Source: Nonlabens sp. MB-3u-79
Lineage (GTDB): Bacteria; Bacteroidota; Bacteroidia; Flavobacteriales; Flavobacteriaceae
Assembly (NCBI RefSeq): GCF_002831625.1
Contig: NZ_CP025116.1
Coordinates: 868,001 to 932,000 of the forward strand
DNA length: 64,000 nucleotides
Reading direction: 5' to 3'
The first letter of the stretch is position 1. Every line of letters starts with the position of its first letter. The position numbers and the translations under genes were made by a program. This document shows positions 7,712-18,018 of this stretch, piece after piece. The notes beneath the pieces were generated by a model. It was given only the letters and a program-made list of their open reading frames with translations. It made no database searches and was not told where the DNA came from.

Positions 7712-9084
7712 TAGGTTTTTTTAGACAGCATTTCAACTTTAGAACGCATATTTGCCGCTTTAGTTGTATCGTTTTTTTGATCGTAACTCCATGCGAGTTG
7801 CTGGTACATATCGCTTTCTAGCTTGGGCTCGTCAAGTAAAAAACTCAATCCAGTTTCCAACTGACTGATAGCTATATCTGGCTCATTAAGATGGTTATGC
7901 GCGACGCCACTTAACAAATAAAGCAAGGCTTGTGCAGGGAAAACTTCCAATGCTCGGTTGGTGACTTCTACCGTCTTCTTATAGTCTTTAATGTCGATAC
8001 TTAGAAGAGCTACTTTTTTAATTAAATCGTAGTTCTTATCGTCCAGCTCCAGTCCTTTTTCATAAAATGATACCGCTCTTGCAGCGTCTTTTCGCTTCAA
8101 GTAATAGTCTCCTAAAGCACTAAAAGCTTTTACATCTTCTACTTGATCTGCAAAATCATCTATCGCATTTTGAATCTCTTCATCCTCCAAGTCTGCTCCA
8201 CCAGACTGTATGAAATCATTGAGCACATTGATTTTAGTCTCTATGTCAAACTGCACCGACTCAAAGACCTTTTGCATGCTTTTGATTCCCTTTTGTGTTT
8301 TACCATTTTCCAGATAAATCTTGTAAAGCGCCAGTTGTGCTTTATCACTTTCGGGCAGGTTTCTTTCCAGAGCCTCTGCCACTTCTTGAACCTTCTCCGT
8401 GTTGTTTTTCTTACTATAAAGGTAGATCAAGTTGACATAAGCTTTCTCGTCTTTAGGATTTGAAGCAATCGCTCTTTCTAAATCTTCAATGTTAGCGTCT
8501 CTGGCTTCATTTGTATCTAATCTCCCTTGTATCTGTACTTTTAACTGAGTGCGCCGTTCCTCTTTCCCTAGACGGCTATCGAGCTTATTGATGATGGCCA
8601 GTGCTTCCTCATTTTTGCTCGCTCTCGCATACTGATAGGGCAATAACTCCTCGTAATTCTCATTGATTTTTACAAGCTTTTCTAAAGTTTTTAAGGAGTT
8701 ATCGTACTGCTTTTGCTTGTCATAGACATCGTATAAGGTCTCCAGTAGCCATTCTGTTTCACCTGCTATTTCTATGGCACGAATTATTTTCTGTTCCGCT
8801 TTCGCGAAAGCATCACTCATCAAATAGTTCTTACCCAACTCAAATTGCACCGCACCTGATTCTGGCTCCATCTTCTCACAGGCCTCCAAATATTGAATCG
8901 CCTGATCGTGATTGCCTATTGCCTTTGCCGCTAGGGCATTGAAAAAATTATCTTTAAAAGCATCAGACACATCTCCTAAGTCATCTACATTTACCTCATC
9001 AGAAAAAACTTCTTCCTGAGCAAAAATAAAATTGCCCAAGAAAAGTATCGCGATAAATGAATATGTTTTAAATGACTTGTTCAT
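7711..9084 (-). CDS. Secreted tetratricopeptide-repeat protein
   Basis: A 457-residue protein with signal peptide (about 1-22, ending IFAQ) followed by an array of TPR-like helical pairs, for example NHDQAIQYLEACEKMEP, NYEELLPYQYARASKNEEA and KDAARAVSFYEKGLELD. It probably acts as a periplasmic scaffold for protein contacts. It lies in the envelope operon between the nucleotidyltransferase (60-nt gap) and the DUF4292 lipoprotein (1-nt overlap). The palindrome at 8797-8811 gives AFAKA in a helix of one TPR. Partners unknown. Confidence 0.85.
   Translation of the reverse strand: MNKSFKTYSFIAILFLGNFIFAQEEVFSDEVNVDDLGDVSDAFKDNFFNALAAKAIGNHDQAIQYLEACEKMEPESGAVQFELGKNYLMSDAFAKAEQKIIRAIEIAGETEWLLETLYDVYDKQKQYDNSLKTLEKLVKINENYEELLPYQYARASKNEEALAIINKLDSRLGKEERRTQLKVQIQGRLDTNEARDANIEDLERAIASNPKDEKAYVNLIYLYSKKNNTEKVQEVAEALERNLPESDKAQLALYKIYLENGKTQKGIKSMQKVFESVQFDIETKINVLNDFIQSGGADLEDEEIQNAIDDFADQVEDVKAFSALGDYYLKRKDAARAVSFYEKGLELDDKNYDLIKKVALLSIDIKDYKKTVEVTNRALEVFPAQALLYLLSGVAHNHLNEPDIAISQLETGLSFLLDEPKLESDMYQQLAWSYDQKNDTTKAANMRSKVEMLSKKT
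8797..8811 (+). repeat. Palindromic repeat, copy 3 (inside the TPR gene)
   Basis: CGCTTTCGCGAAAGC, lacking the last G of the 16-mer. Read as AFAKA in the TPR protein. Confidence 0.93.
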
Positions 9085-9144
9085 GTGTGGTTCTTTTCAA
9101 AAGTTATACCAAATAGACATCAAAATGACCTATTAAATGAGGTG

Positions 9145-10161
9145 TTATTCCAAAGTAGAATAGTCTCCTATGCTAATTTTGGTAAACTTTCCATCGTATT
9201 TTACGTGACTGCCTATCATAGCCTCCTCTAAAGTTGCATTTTTAATGGTGGAGTTGTTCTGGATCAACGAGTTGGTTATCGTACAATTTTCAATAAGCGT
9301 TCCTGCACCTATAGACACGTGAGGTCCTACGGTACTGTTTTTAAGCACTACACTACTGTCAATCACACAAGGCTGGATGATTTTAGAATCCTGTAAGGTA
9401 GGTTGTGAGTTGATTTCTTCACTTCCATCCTTTTCCATAAAAGTCATGATGCGCTGGTTGGTCTCTATCGCAACATTCTTGTTACCACAGTCCATCCACT
9501 CGTCCACGGTTCCCGTTTTAAAAATATTTCCAGAGGCCATCATTCTTTTGATACCGTCATTGATCTGGTATTCTCCACCGTTGATGATCTCGTTATCGAT
9601 CACAAACTGAAGTTCCTTTTTAAGGTCTGCAATTTCTTTAAAATAATAGATTCCAATAACTGCCTGATCGCTTACAAATTGCGCTGGCTTTTCTACCAGT
9701 TCCACGATTTCTTCTTTGTCGTTTAATTTTACAACTCCATAAGCTTCGGGCTGGTCTACTTGTTTGGTCCAGATCACTGCGTCTGCTGCTGGGTCCAGTT
9801 CAAAGCTAGCTCTGATTAGGGTGTCTGCATAAGCAACTACTGCTGGCCCTGAAAGAGATGGCTCGGCACACATGATGGCATGACCAGTTCCCAATGGCTG
9901 GAGTTGTCTGTAAATACTGGCTTTGGCGCCTAGGCCATTTGCCAGTTCTTCTAAACTTTTTACTACCTCATCTCCAAAAAATGCTGGATCACCCAGTATA
10001 AAGGCAATTTCTTCTACTGGCTCTGAAAGAATACGTGCAATATCTTTTACCAATCGGTGAACTATAGGCTGATTTGCAATAGGGATTAATGGTTTAGGAA
10101 CGGTAAGTGAGTGTGGGCGTAATCGTGAACCACGACCTGCCATAGGAACTATTATTTTCAT
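9145..10161 (-). CDS. Sugar-phosphate nucleotidyltransferase
   Basis: A 338-residue cytoplasmic enzyme that makes an NDP-sugar from a sugar 1-phosphate and NTP. The N-terminus has the nucleotide-binding signature MAGRGSRLRPHSLTVPKPL (7-25), followed by a Rossmann-like catalytic domain with LGTGHAIMCAEPSL and VVAYADTLI. The C-terminal part (about 255-338) shows hexapeptide-like repeats of a left-handed beta helix (STVGPHVSIGAGTLIENC). It follows dut and a decayed frame in the envelope operon, which suggests a precursor for surface polysaccharide. The exact sugar cannot be assigned. Confidence 0.88.
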   Translation of the reverse strand: MKIIVPMAGRGSRLRPHSLTVPKPLIPIANQPIVHRLVKDIARILSEPVEEIAFILGDPAFFGDEVVKSLEELANGLGAKASIYRQLQPLGTGHAIMCAEPSLSGPAVVAYADTLIRASFELDPAADAVIWTKQVDQPEAYGVVKLNDKEEIVELVEKPAQFVSDQAVIGIYYFKEIADLKKELQFVIDNEIINGGEYQINDGIKRMMASGNIFKTGTVDEWMDCGNKNVAIETNQRIMTFMEKDGSEEINSQPTLQDSKIIQPCVIDSSVVLKNSTVGPHVSIGAGTLIENCTITNSLIQNNSTIKNATLEEAMIGSHVKYDGKFTKISIGDYSTLE

Positions 10162-10173
10162 TTTTTCTATTAC

Positions 10174-10347
10174 TTAATCTAAATTAATATTATTATCAGA
10201 ACAAATCTTTTTGAAAAGTTCTTGCTTATTTTCTTCTGCAAACATATCGTATAAATACCGCATGAGCTTTTCTGCATCTGCGGTATAAGGAGAGCCTGAT
10301 TCTAAATAAAGTGCTCTTGCGTCGATAGGTTTTTCCCTCTTCTCCTG
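10174..10347 (-). pseudogene. Remnant of a gene between dut and the nucleotidyltransferase
   Basis: An open frame of 57 codons follows directly after an in-frame TAA and has no plausible start at its beginning; the first ATG is at 10263, leaving 29 residues. The sequence looks like real protein, with ARALYLESGSPYTADAEKLM and YLYDMFAEENKQELFKKI, and the stop lies 12 nt before the nucleotidyltransferase start. A neighbouring frame upstream (SRSGSLTGEEGK) could be the shifted preceding part. I read it as the C-terminal fragment of a frameshifted or deleted gene, family not recognised. Confidence 0.4.
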
Positions 10348-10372
10348 TTAAAGACCCTGAGCGACTCTTTTT

Positions 10373-10807
10373 TTATTTCACTCCCGTACTTCCAAAACCA
10401 CCTGCACCTCTTTCTGTGCTGCTCAATTCTTCTACTTTATGCCAGTCTGCACGCTCGTGTTTTGCGATTACTAGTTGTGCGATGCGTTCTCCGTCTTCTA
10501 CGGTAAAAGCCTCGTTTGATAAGTTCACTAATATGACTCCTATTTCTCCTCGGTAATCTGCATCTATAGTTCCAGGCGCATTGAGTACCGTAACCCCATT
10601 TTTGGCAGCCAGGCCACTTCTAGGTCTTACTTGAGCTTCAGTTCCTATAGGAAGTTCTATAAATAGCCCTGTTTTTATAATGGCTCGTTCAAGCGGTTGT
10701 AAAGTTATGGCTGCTTCAATACTCGCTCGTAAATCCATTCCTGCACTTGCCTCGGTTTCATAATGAGGTAATGCGTGTGCCGATTTATTTATGATTTTAA
10801 TAGTCAT
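10373..10807 (-). CDS. dut: dUTP diphosphatase
   Basis: A 144-residue trimeric dUTPase that hydrolyses dUTP to dUMP and pyrophosphate, keeping uracil out of DNA and feeding dTMP synthesis. All five motifs are visible: AGMDLRA (22-28), [28 protein letters not shown] with the catalytic Asp, GERIAQLVI, and the C-terminal Gly-rich arm [10 protein letters not shown]. The length is normal. Its start overlaps the flippase stop by four bases, so it is coupled within the envelope operon. Confidence 0.97.
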   Translation of the reverse strand: MTIKIINKSAHALPHYETEASAGMDLRASIEAAITLQPLERAIIKTGLFIELPIGTEAQVRPRSGLAAKNGVTVLNAPGTIDADYRGEIGVILVNLSNEAFTVEDGERIAQLVIAKHERADWHKVEELSSTERGAGGFGSTGVK

Positions 10808-12270
10808 TTTCTTTTGATGATTTTGTGGATGATTTCTTTTTCGCGTAAGCTCACTACTGCTATAATTACCAGCGTCATTAAGGCTCCTACAAGATAGGTT
10901 TGCCAGCTTTCTATTCCAAATACATCTCTTACAAAATAGAAAAACACTAATGATAAGCTGATTGATAAGGTTAGGTATAGTAAAATATTTTTAACATCAT
11001 AAGGAACCGCAAGGTGTTTCCTTCCTATCAAATAAGAAACAACCATCATCAAAGCATAGGCGGCACAAGTCGCATAAGCACTCGCCATATATCCTATATG
11101 CGGAATCAATAGTACATTCACTAGAATGGTAAGTACTGCTGCTGTAATGGAAATATAAGCCCCATACCGTGTTTTATCTTGGATTTTGTACCAGACAGAA
11201 AGGGTTTGATAAATCCCGGAAAAGAAATAAGCGATGAGAATCAATGGTACCACTTCCATAGCGGTTTCAAAGCCCTCTTTAACAATATAAGGCTTTATAA
11301 AATCTACCAAAACCACATAAGCCATTAACGTCACAGATCCAAAAGCGACAAAGGCCTTGGTAATCAACGCATATTGTTGCGTAGCATTTTTATCTCCTGA
11401 CTGACTAAAGAAAAAAGGTTCGACTCCTAGTCTAAAGGCTTGTGCGTACAACGTCATTCCTACGGCAAGTCGGTATCCCGCCGTGTATACTCCTACAATC
11501 CCTTCTGCCTCTTCATCTCCTACCGGCAGTAATTTTTGAAGCAATATTTTATCTACAGTTTCATTGATGGCAAAAGCAAATCCAGCCAAAAGAATAGGCC
11601 AGCCATAAGTAAGCATCTTCTTCCATAGTTCTTTATCAAATTCCCATGTCATAAAATAGGGTTTGATCACAATTAAAAATGTGATCAGACTTGCTGCCAA
11701 AAAGGCGATAAAAAAGAGCTCAATTCTATCTGCTGGAAGCAAGCCTTCTATTGCCGGGAAATATTTCAATGCTGTAAAAAACAAAAAGGTCGTTCCTACA
11801 GAAATCACCACATTGAATAATTTGATCAACGCATAGCTGGTCGATCTTCCCTGTACTCGCATATAGGCAAACGGAATAACCATTAAAGTATCAAAAACAA
11901 TGACGGCAATGACCCATTTCCAATATTGAGCAGATAATTCTGTTGCAACTTCTATTTGATCTATAAATAAATAGGCAGCTGCTCCAAATACAATGGTAGT
12001 AACCAATAATGATAATAACGCAGTACTGAGTGTTTTTGCCTTAGTAGAAGCATCATTATAAAACCTAAAGAATGCCGTTTCCATACCATAAGTAAGGATG
12101 ACGTTTGCAAAAATGATATAAGAAAAAATGATAGAAACCTCTCCAAATGCAACTGGATCTGGCAAATAAGAGGTGAGAAGATAGGTCAATAAAACCGTAA
12201 GCAAACGAGGCAATACCGTCGCCAGACCGTAGATAAAAGTATTCTTAAAAAGATTTTTTATGGAACTCAA
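10804..12270 (-). CDS. Polysaccharide flippase, MOP superfamily (Wzx-like)
   Basis: A 488-residue inner-membrane protein with about 12-14 hydrophobic segments along its whole length, starting [20 protein letters not shown], the usual opening of oligosaccharide flippases. It probably moves lipid-linked oligosaccharides across the membrane. It is the first gene of the leftward operon with dut, the sugar nucleotidyltransferase and envelope proteins, which fits a surface-glycan role. The substrate is unknown. A -7 box lies 34 nt upstream. Confidence 0.88.
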   Translation of the reverse strand: MSSIKNLFKNTFIYGLATVLPRLLTVLLTYLLTSYLPDPVAFGEVSIIFSYIIFANVILTYGMETAFFRFYNDASTKAKTLSTALLSLLVTTIVFGAAAYLFIDQIEVATELSAQYWKWVIAVIVFDTLMVIPFAYMRVQGRSTSYALIKLFNVVISVGTTFLFFTALKYFPAIEGLLPADRIELFFIAFLAASLITFLIVIKPYFMTWEFDKELWKKMLTYGWPILLAGFAFAINETVDKILLQKLLPVGDEEAEGIVGVYTAGYRLAVGMTLYAQAFRLGVEPFFFSQSGDKNATQQYALITKAFVAFGSVTLMAYVVLVDFIKPYIVKEGFETAMEVVPLILIAYFFSGIYQTLSVWYKIQDKTRYGAYISITAAVLTILVNVLLIPHIGYMASAYATCAAYALMMVVSYLIGRKHLAVPYDVKNILLYLTLSISLSLVFFYFVRDVFGIESWQTYLVGALMTLVIIAVVSLREKEIIHKIIKRK

Positions 12271-12304
12271 AAACGCGCTTTATTTTAATGAACTCATTTG
12301 CTTT

Positions 12305-12312
12305 CAAATGTA
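12305..12312 (-). promoter_or_regulatory. -7 promoter box of the envelope operon
   Basis: On the minus strand this reads TACATTTG, matching TAnnTTTG, 34 nt before the flippase start. Confidence 0.55.
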
Positions 12313-12343
12313 CGATTATGTGCGGATTTTAAAGGGTCTTAAG

Positions 12344-12520
12344 TTATGAAGCCCCAATAATAATTAATGAGCTATTTACAAACATCGCATCTCCCTTCCA
12401 ACTCAAGGCAAGGCCGAGATCATCGCATGCAAGTTCTAGAAAAGGAACCTTTGCGCTGTTGTAACCTGTATAAAATCCTCCGCATGCTGGACAGATAGTC
12501 ATCATCAATCGAAAAAGCAT
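12344..12520 (-). CDS. Doubtful 58-residue frame, possibly a gene fragment
   Basis: An ATG-started minus-strand frame of 58 residues with CPACGGFYTGYNSAK near the start and ending LIIIGAS. The Cys pair could suggest metal binding. It lies just upstream of the flippase promoter on the same strand. I recognise no family; it may be a remnant or chance. Confidence 0.2.
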   Translation of the reverse strand: MLFRLMMTICPACGGFYTGYNSAKVPFLELACDDLGLALSWKGDAMFVNSSLIIIGAS

Positions 12521-12584
12521 CACTTCGTTAATAGCGTGTATTCTAGATAGCCATGAGGTGATCTACTTATCCGCTTCCTGAAAT

Positions 12585-13079
12585 TTAATTACCCCCGCCT
12601 TGTGGTGGTGCACTGGGAAAAGCGATGCTTTCTTTTTGTGTTATATTTTCCAGTTTTACCAGTTTTGTTTTTCCGTCTACTTCAAAGGCAATTACCGCTT
12701 CGTTTTTTAGTAATTTAATGGGCAATCCTTCCATTTGAGGTGCTTGGTTACCGTATTCGTTTTTAGGATCCAAGCTCATCTCCCTGTCTGTATTTGGAAA
12801 ACTAAAGCGGGTGACTAACATTTGCTTATCGTTTGAAGTAAAGCTGGCACTATGATTCTCCATACCACGAAAGTAAACCGATTCTAACTGATGTCCTTCT
12901 ATAACTGAAGTGGGAAAATAAAGGGTCACACCACTTCCAGAACCTGGCGCGCCACCAGTCCATTCTTGATAATAAGGCTGCTCTCCTACTTTAAAATCAG
13001 CACTGGAGAAGGTTTTGGATATTTTTTGAGAACTACAAGAACTGAAAACAATCGCTATCAATAGAGTGAGGTATTTCAT
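12585..13079 (-). CDS. Predicted lipoprotein of unknown function
   Basis: A 164-residue protein with a short signal peptide and lipobox FSSC (Cys15). The mature part is beta-rich without recognised domain, and includes YYQEWTGGAPGSGSGVTLYF and VYFRGMENHSA; it ends in a Pro/Gly-rich tail PSAPPQGGGN. I have a sense that similar proteins occur widely in Flavobacteriaceae but cannot name a family. It stands alone between the envelope operon and the aminotransferase gene. Confidence 0.75.
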   Translation of the reverse strand: MKYLTLLIAIVFSSCSSQKISKTFSSADFKVGEQPYYQEWTGGAPGSGSGVTLYFPTSVIEGHQLESVYFRGMENHSASFTSNDKQMLVTRFSFPNTDREMSLDPKNEYGNQAPQMEGLPIKLLKNEAVIAFEVDGKTKLVKLENITQKESIAFPSAPPQGGGN

Positions 13080-13265
13080 GAGGTATTTTATTTGATGAAT
13101 TCAACAAATATGCCGAATTATAAAGATAGAGTTTTGTTAGGTAACTTTATGGAGTATCCCTTCCCCAGCTGCTTATGGAGATCATACCTCCTCTTTAATT
13201 ACCAACGACAATCTTCCTTAAACTGAGAGAAGCGACAACACGGAAAAAGGTTGGAAAAAATACAC

Positions 13266-14399
13266 TTACAAACTATTCAAAATCTTAGCCGCAGCAATAA
13301 TCTCTTCATCTTTCTTTGCAAAGCAAAAACGCAGCATTTTAGGATCTTGGCCATTCATAAAAACAGAAATTGGAATGCTGGCTATTTTATGTTCGATAGT
13401 GAGTCTTCTGGCAAAATCTACATCAGGTTCCTTGGTAATCCTGCTATAATCCAATAACTGAAAATAAGAGCCGTGAGCAGGTGTAAAAGTAAACTTGCTA
13501 CCCTTTATTAGGTTTAAGAAAAGATCGCGTTTGCGCTGATAAAAAGCACCTAATTCTCGATATCTATGGGGTTCTTGAATATAATGAGCTATGGCATCTT
13601 GTACCGGATGATTCACACAATAGACTACGTACTGATGTACTTTATAGAATTCTTTCATAAAATGTTTAGGAGCGAGACAGAACCCCATTTTCCATCCAGT
13701 AACATGAAAGGTTTTTCCAAAACTACCCGTTATAAAACTGCGATCACGCAAGCCTTCATATCTTGCAGCACTAAGATGTTCTCTTCCGTCAAAAGAAATA
13801 TGTTCATAAACCTCATCGCTTAATAACAACAAGTTATTGTTCACTACTATTTCCTGTAGCTCCTCCATATCTTCATGTGTCAACATATTACCGCTAGGAT
13901 TGTGAGGTGTATTGATCACAATCATCTTGGTTTTAGAAGTGATTTTATCACGTACTTCTTGCCAGTCTATCCCAAAGTCTGGCAATGTCATTGCTATAGG
14001 GACTGCTTTTCCACCTGCGAGTTGAATGGCTGGTTCATAGCAATCATAAGCTGGGGTAAACAGGATCACTTCGTCACCAGAATGCACCATTGCTTGTATG
14101 GCAGAGAAAATCCCTTGAGTCGCCCCAGCAGTTAAACAAATTTCGCTTTCTGGATGGTAAAAAGCATGGTGCTGTTGTTGCGTCATATTTGAAATCGCAA
14201 CGCGTAATGACATCAGTCCTGGCATAGGCGCATATTGATTTTTATCCTCTTGAATTGCCCTTACTAACAAGTCTTTTAAAATAGGGTCTGCTGGGAAATT
14301 AGGAAATCCTTGAGAGAGATTAAGCGCATTTTGCTCGTGCGAGAGCCTGCTCATAATAGTAAAGATGGAGTCAGTGACCTTGGGAAGCTTTGAAATCAT
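13266..14399 (-). CDS. PLP-dependent aminotransferase, methionine aminotransferase (YbdL) type
   Basis: A 377-residue class I/II aminotransferase. Landmarks are LNLSQGFPNFPADPIL near the N-terminus, the PLP-contacting Asn in NTPHNPSGN, the Asp/Tyr of LLLSDEVYEHI, and the Schiff-base lysine in GSFGKTFHVTGWK. The FHVTGWKMGF pattern fits the YbdL/kynurenine aminotransferase subgroup that accepts methionine and aromatic amino acids. It is a single gene. Substrate is inferred from the subgroup. Confidence 0.85.
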   Translation of the reverse strand: MISKLPKVTDSIFTIMSRLSHEQNALNLSQGFPNFPADPILKDLLVRAIQEDKNQYAPMPGLMSLRVAISNMTQQQHHAFYHPESEICLTAGATQGIFSAIQAMVHSGDEVILFTPAYDCYEPAIQLAGGKAVPIAMTLPDFGIDWQEVRDKITSKTKMIVINTPHNPSGNMLTHEDMEELQEIVVNNNLLLLSDEVYEHISFDGREHLSAARYEGLRDRSFITGSFGKTFHVTGWKMGFCLAPKHFMKEFYKVHQYVVYCVNHPVQDAIAHYIQEPHRYRELGAFYQRKRDLFLNLIKGSKFTFTPAHGSYFQLLDYSRITKEPDVDFARRLTIEHKIASIPISVFMNGQDPKMLRFCFAKKDEEIIAAAKILNSL

Positions 14400-14460
14400 G
14401 CCTGTAAATTACAAAAACGCTTTTTATATAAAGAAGGTTAGCCCACATTTCCAAGCATAA

Positions 14461-14495
14461 AAAATCCCACTTCAGTTCAACTGAGGTGGGATTTT
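14461..14495 (-). terminator. Intrinsic terminator of the sdhCAB operon
   Basis: AAAATCCCACTTCAG (14461-14475) and CTGAGGTGGGATTTT (14481-14495) form a 15-bp stem with one G-T pair and a 5-nt loop. On the minus strand it lies about 20 nt after the sdhB stop and is followed by a T tract. Confidence 0.85.
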
Positions 14496-14515
14496 AATAA
14501 TTTTATTTTAAGAAA

Positions 14516-15262
14516 CTATTTGATAATTTCTGCTTTCAAATACTCGCGATTCATACGAGCAATGTTTTCTAATTTAATTCCTTTAGGACACTCGAGCATA
14601 CAAGCTCCTGTATTGGTACAGTTACCAAAACCTTCAATATCCATTTGACGTACCATGTTCATCACACGATCGGTAGCCTCTATTTCACCTTGTGGTAACA
14701 AAGCGTATTGAGAAACCTTTGCGCTGGTAAATAACATAGCACTAGCGTTCTTACAAGCTGCAACACAAGCTCCACAACCTATACAAGTTGCTGAGTGAAA
14801 TGCCTCATCTGCTTTGGCTTTCTCAATCGGAATGGAGTTAGCGTCTTGAGTATTACCTGAGGTGTTAACCGATACATAAGCACCAGCCTGCTGGATTCTA
14901 TCAAAAGAAGATCGATCGACAATTAAATCTTTGATCACTGGAAAAGCTGCTGCTCTCCATGGCTCAATAGTGATGGTATCTCCATCATTAAACTTTCTCA
15001 TGTGCAGTTGACAAGTAGTTGTCAATTTTTGCGGTCCATGAGGTTGTCCATTAATCATCATGTTACAAGATCCACAGATTCCTTCACGACAATCGTGATC
15101 AAATTCTACAGGAACTTCTCCTTTATTGATCAGATTTTCATTTAAGATATCCATCATTTCAAGGAAAGACATATCGCCATCTATACCATCAATTGGATAA
15201 GTAACTATTTTTCCTTTGGCTTCAGGACCAGCCTGTCTCCATATTTTTAAAGTAAGTTTCAT
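14516..15262 (-). CDS. sdhB: Succinate dehydrogenase iron-sulfur subunit
   Basis: A 248-residue subunit that carries electrons from the flavin to quinone. The [2Fe-2S] cysteines are C58, C63, C66 and C84 ([10 protein letters not shown]). C160, C163, C166 and C170 ([11 protein letters not shown]) form the [4Fe-4S] cluster site, with C215, C221 and C225 ([14 protein letters not shown]) for the [3Fe-4S] cluster. The length is typical of the Bacteroidota/epsilonproteobacterial type. It is last in sdhCAB; the 55-nt spacer after sdhA carries a copy of the palindrome. Confidence 0.96.
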   Translation of the reverse strand: MKLTLKIWRQAGPEAKGKIVTYPIDGIDGDMSFLEMMDILNENLINKGEVPVEFDHDCREGICGSCNMMINGQPHGPQKLTTTCQLHMRKFNDGDTITIEPWRAAAFPVIKDLIVDRSSFDRIQQAGAYVSVNTSGNTQDANSIPIEKAKADEAFHSATCIGCGACVAACKNASAMLFTSAKVSQYALLPQGEIEATDRVMNMVRQMDIEGFGNCTNTGACMLECPKGIKLENIARMNREYLKAEIIK

Positions 15263-15285
15263 ACTTTTTATATTTAGTTCGTTCT

Positions 15286-15299
15286 GCTTTCGCGAAAGC
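15286..15299 (+). repeat. Palindromic repeat, copy 4 (sdhA-sdhB spacer)
   Basis: GCTTTCGCGAAAGC, the 14-bp core, with G following on the right. It sits in the 55-nt spacer between sdhA and sdhB and could form a stem in the operon mRNA. Confidence 0.93.
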
Positions 15300-15317
15300 G
15301 GAACATTTAAAATTCAA

Positions 15318-17321
15318 TTATTTATAACTACGAGTCTTCAATTCTACATTTTCAAAGACCAAGTCTTCTTTATGCAATTTAGCATCACGTGGGTTCTCAT
15401 TATATTCCCAAGCACTAACATAAGCATAGTTCACATCATCACGTAATGCTTCACCATCTTCAGTTTGATATTCCTCACGGAAGTGACCACCACAACTTTC
15501 GTTTCTGTCTAGTGCATCTTTTGCAAACAATTCCCCTAATTCAAGGAAGTCGGCAACACGTCCAGCTTTCTCTAGCTCTTGGTTTTTAGTGTCTGCCGTG
15601 CCTGGAACTTTTACATTCTTCCAGAAATCTGCTCTCAACTCAGCGATTTCATCCATGGCTGACTGTAGGTCTGTCGCATTACGAGACATTCCACATTTGT
15701 TCCACATGATCAAACCTAATTTCTTATGATAGTAATCAACAGAATGTGTTCCTGCACCAGTCATCAATTTCTCGATGCGTGCACGAGTATCATTTTCTGC
15801 TTGATCAAACTCAGCTGTTTCTGTAGAAATAGGTCCAGTCCTAATTTCATCTGCTAGGTAATCACCAATGGTGTACGGTAAAACAAAATATCCATCAGCT
15901 AGGCCTTGCATTAAAGCACTTGCCCCTAAACGGTTAGCGCCATGATCTGAGAAATTAGCTTCACCAGCTGCAAAACATCCAGGTACCGAGGTTTGCAAAT
16001 TATAATCTACCCAAAGTCCACCCATTGTATAGTGCACTGCAGGAAAAATCTTCATAGGTACTTCATATGGATTTTCGTCTGCGATATTACGGTACATATC
16101 AAAGAGATTTCCATATTTCTTCTCAATCACTTTCTTACCTAAAGCAATCATTTCTTCTTTACTAGCATCCTTTTGACCGTGTGTTAAGGCTTCTATTTTT
16201 CCATATCGAAAGAAAGATGCTTCAAAGTCGAGATAAACAGCATTACCTGTTTTGTTAACACCATAACCGGCATCACAACGTTCTTTTGCAGCACGAGATG
16301 CTACATCACGTGGCACCAAGTTACCAAATGCTGGATACCTTCTTTCTAAGTAATAATCTCTATCTTCTTCTTTAAGGTTGACACCTTTTAACTTCCCTTC
16401 ACGTATTGCTTTTGCGTCTTCTAAGTTTTTAGGAACCCAAATACGTCCATCATTACGTAAAGACTCTGACATTAATGTCAGCTTGGACTGGTGATCTCCA
16501 GAAACTGGAATACAAGTTGGATGAATTTGTGTGTAACATGGGTTTGCGAAGTAAGCACCTCGACGGTGAGTTCTCCACGCTGCCATTACGTTACTACCCA
16601 TAGCGTTTGTAGAAAGGAAAAATACATTTCCATAACCACCAGTAGCAATCACTACAGCATGTGCTCCATGTCGTTCTATCTCACCAGTAACTAAGTTACG
16701 AGCAATAATACCACGTGCTTTACCGTCCACCTTTACAAGGTCTAACATCTCATGACGGTTGAATGAAGTTACTTTACCACGGTTGATCTGTCTGTTCAAA
16801 GCAGAATATGCTCCTAACAATAACTGCTGTCCCGTTTGACCTGCGGCATAAAAAGTTCTTGAAACTAGTACCCCACCAAAAGAACGGTTGTCTAACAATC
16901 CCCCATACTCACGAGCAAAAGGAACTCCTTGCGCTACGCACTGGTCGATAATGTTAGAAGAAACTTCAGCAAGTCTATGAACGTTTGCTTCACGAGATCT
17001 ATAGTCACCACCCTTTATCGTATCATAAAACAGACGGTAGTCAGAATCTCCATCTCCTTGATAGTTTTTGGCAGCGTTAATTCCTCCTTGTGCAGCAATG
17101 GAATGCGCACGACGCGGAGAATCATTATAACAAAATGTCTTTACATTGTAACCTAGTTCAGCAAGAGTTGCTGCAGCAGATCCACCTGCCAAACCAGTTC
17201 CAACAACAATAACATCTATGTTACGTTTGTTTGCTGGGTTCACGAGATCAATGTGATTTTTATGATTGACCCACTTATCTGCAAGTGGTCCTTTAGGTAC
17301 TTTAGAATCTAATACTGACAT
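15318..17321 (-). CDS. sdhA: Succinate dehydrogenase flavoprotein subunit
   Basis: A 667-residue FAD enzyme of the TCA cycle that oxidises succinate to fumarate. The N-terminal dinucleotide fold reads [20 protein letters not shown] (about 36-55), followed by the covalent-FAD histidine context [14 protein letters not shown]. Substrate-site sequence [18 protein letters not shown] is present, as is [14 protein letters not shown]. The length fits the long Bacteroidota form. It lies 10 nt after sdhC and 55 nt before sdhB. Confidence 0.97.
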   Translation of the reverse strand: MSVLDSKVPKGPLADKWVNHKNHIDLVNPANKRNIDVIVVGTGLAGGSAAATLAELGYNVKTFCYNDSPRRAHSIAAQGGINAAKNYQGDGDSDYRLFYDTIKGGDYRSREANVHRLAEVSSNIIDQCVAQGVPFAREYGGLLDNRSFGGVLVSRTFYAAGQTGQQLLLGAYSALNRQINRGKVTSFNRHEMLDLVKVDGKARGIIARNLVTGEIERHGAHAVVIATGGYGNVFFLSTNAMGSNVMAAWRTHRRGAYFANPCYTQIHPTCIPVSGDHQSKLTLMSESLRNDGRIWVPKNLEDAKAIREGKLKGVNLKEEDRDYYLERRYPAFGNLVPRDVASRAAKERCDAGYGVNKTGNAVYLDFEASFFRYGKIEALTHGQKDASKEEMIALGKKVIEKKYGNLFDMYRNIADENPYEVPMKIFPAVHYTMGGLWVDYNLQTSVPGCFAAGEANFSDHGANRLGASALMQGLADGYFVLPYTIGDYLADEIRTGPISTETAEFDQAENDTRARIEKLMTGAGTHSVDYYHKKLGLIMWNKCGMSRNATDLQSAMDEIAELRADFWKNVKVPGTADTKNQELEKAGRVADFLELGELFAKDALDRNESCGGHFREEYQTEDGEALRDDVNYAYVSAWEYNENPRDAKLHKEDLVFENVELKTRSYK

Positions 17322-17331
17322 AATTTATATA

Positions 17332-17997
17332 TTATGAGTGAGTAAAATGGTGGTACAACGCGATGAAAATAAACCCTGCTGGTATCAATACAGACCATGC
17401 GTAAGTTGCTTTTCTCAATCCATCACCTTTATTAACTGCCTTTGCTCCCACAGACTGGAAAGAGCTGTTAAAGCCGTGCCATAAGTGCATGGACAAGAGA
17501 ATAAATGAGATAACATATATTACAGTTCTCCAAAACGGCTCAAATTTCTCTTTCAATTCTGGCAAGTAACGTGTTGCATCTTCTGGTTGAGCATCTATAT
17601 ATTTTACCGTCATTTCATGTACCCAAAAATCATACATATGCAATCCTAAAAAAGCAAGTACTACAAGTCCGGTAATAACCATGTTACGAGATACCCAAGA
17701 AGAATTTGAATTACCTGAAAATTTGACATATTTAATCGGTCGTGCTTTTCTATTTTGAAAGTCTAAAACGATACCCATGATAAAGTGTACGATCAACCCA
17801 CCTATTAATATAGGTTGAGCAACAAACTGTACTAATGGATTATACCCCATGAAATGCGACCACTCGTTAAAAGTATCTGGTGCGATAACAGAAGTAATGT
17901 TAATTACAAAATGCTGTGTTAAGAAAATAACTAGGAATAATCCTGAAAGTGCCATTACCCACTTTCTAGCAAGCGATGATTTAACTAATGCGCTCAT
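17332..17997 (-). CDS. sdhC: Succinate dehydrogenase cytochrome b subunit
   Basis: A 221-residue membrane anchor with five hydrophobic helices that binds haem and quinone, in the single-anchor (type B) SDH typical of Bacteroidota. Histidines in LTQHFVINI, GLIVHFIMGI, LGLHMYDFWVHE and LSMHLWHGFNS are candidate haem ligands. I chose ATG 17997 (MSALVKSSLARKW): the upstream in-frame TTG at 18021 overlaps the -7 box at 18019-18026, so it cannot be the start. First gene of sdhCAB. Confidence 0.93.
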   Translation of the reverse strand: MSALVKSSLARKWVMALSGLFLVIFLTQHFVINITSVIAPDTFNEWSHFMGYNPLVQFVAQPILIGGLIVHFIMGIVLDFQNRKARPIKYVKFSGNSNSSWVSRNMVITGLVVLAFLGLHMYDFWVHEMTVKYIDAQPEDATRYLPELKEKFEPFWRTVIYVISFILLSMHLWHGFNSSFQSVGAKAVNKGDGLRKATYAWSVLIPAGFIFIALYHHFTHS

Positions 17998-18018
17998 GTA
18001 TAAATTTTTAATTTGCTG

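Larger units (their letters stand above)
12271..12584. other. Intergenic region with promoter and one doubtful small frame
   Basis: 314 nt between the flippase and a lipoprotein gene. It holds the flippase promoter at 12305-12312 and a 58-codon frame at 12344-12520. No repeat or RNA gene was recognised. Confidence 0.5.
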
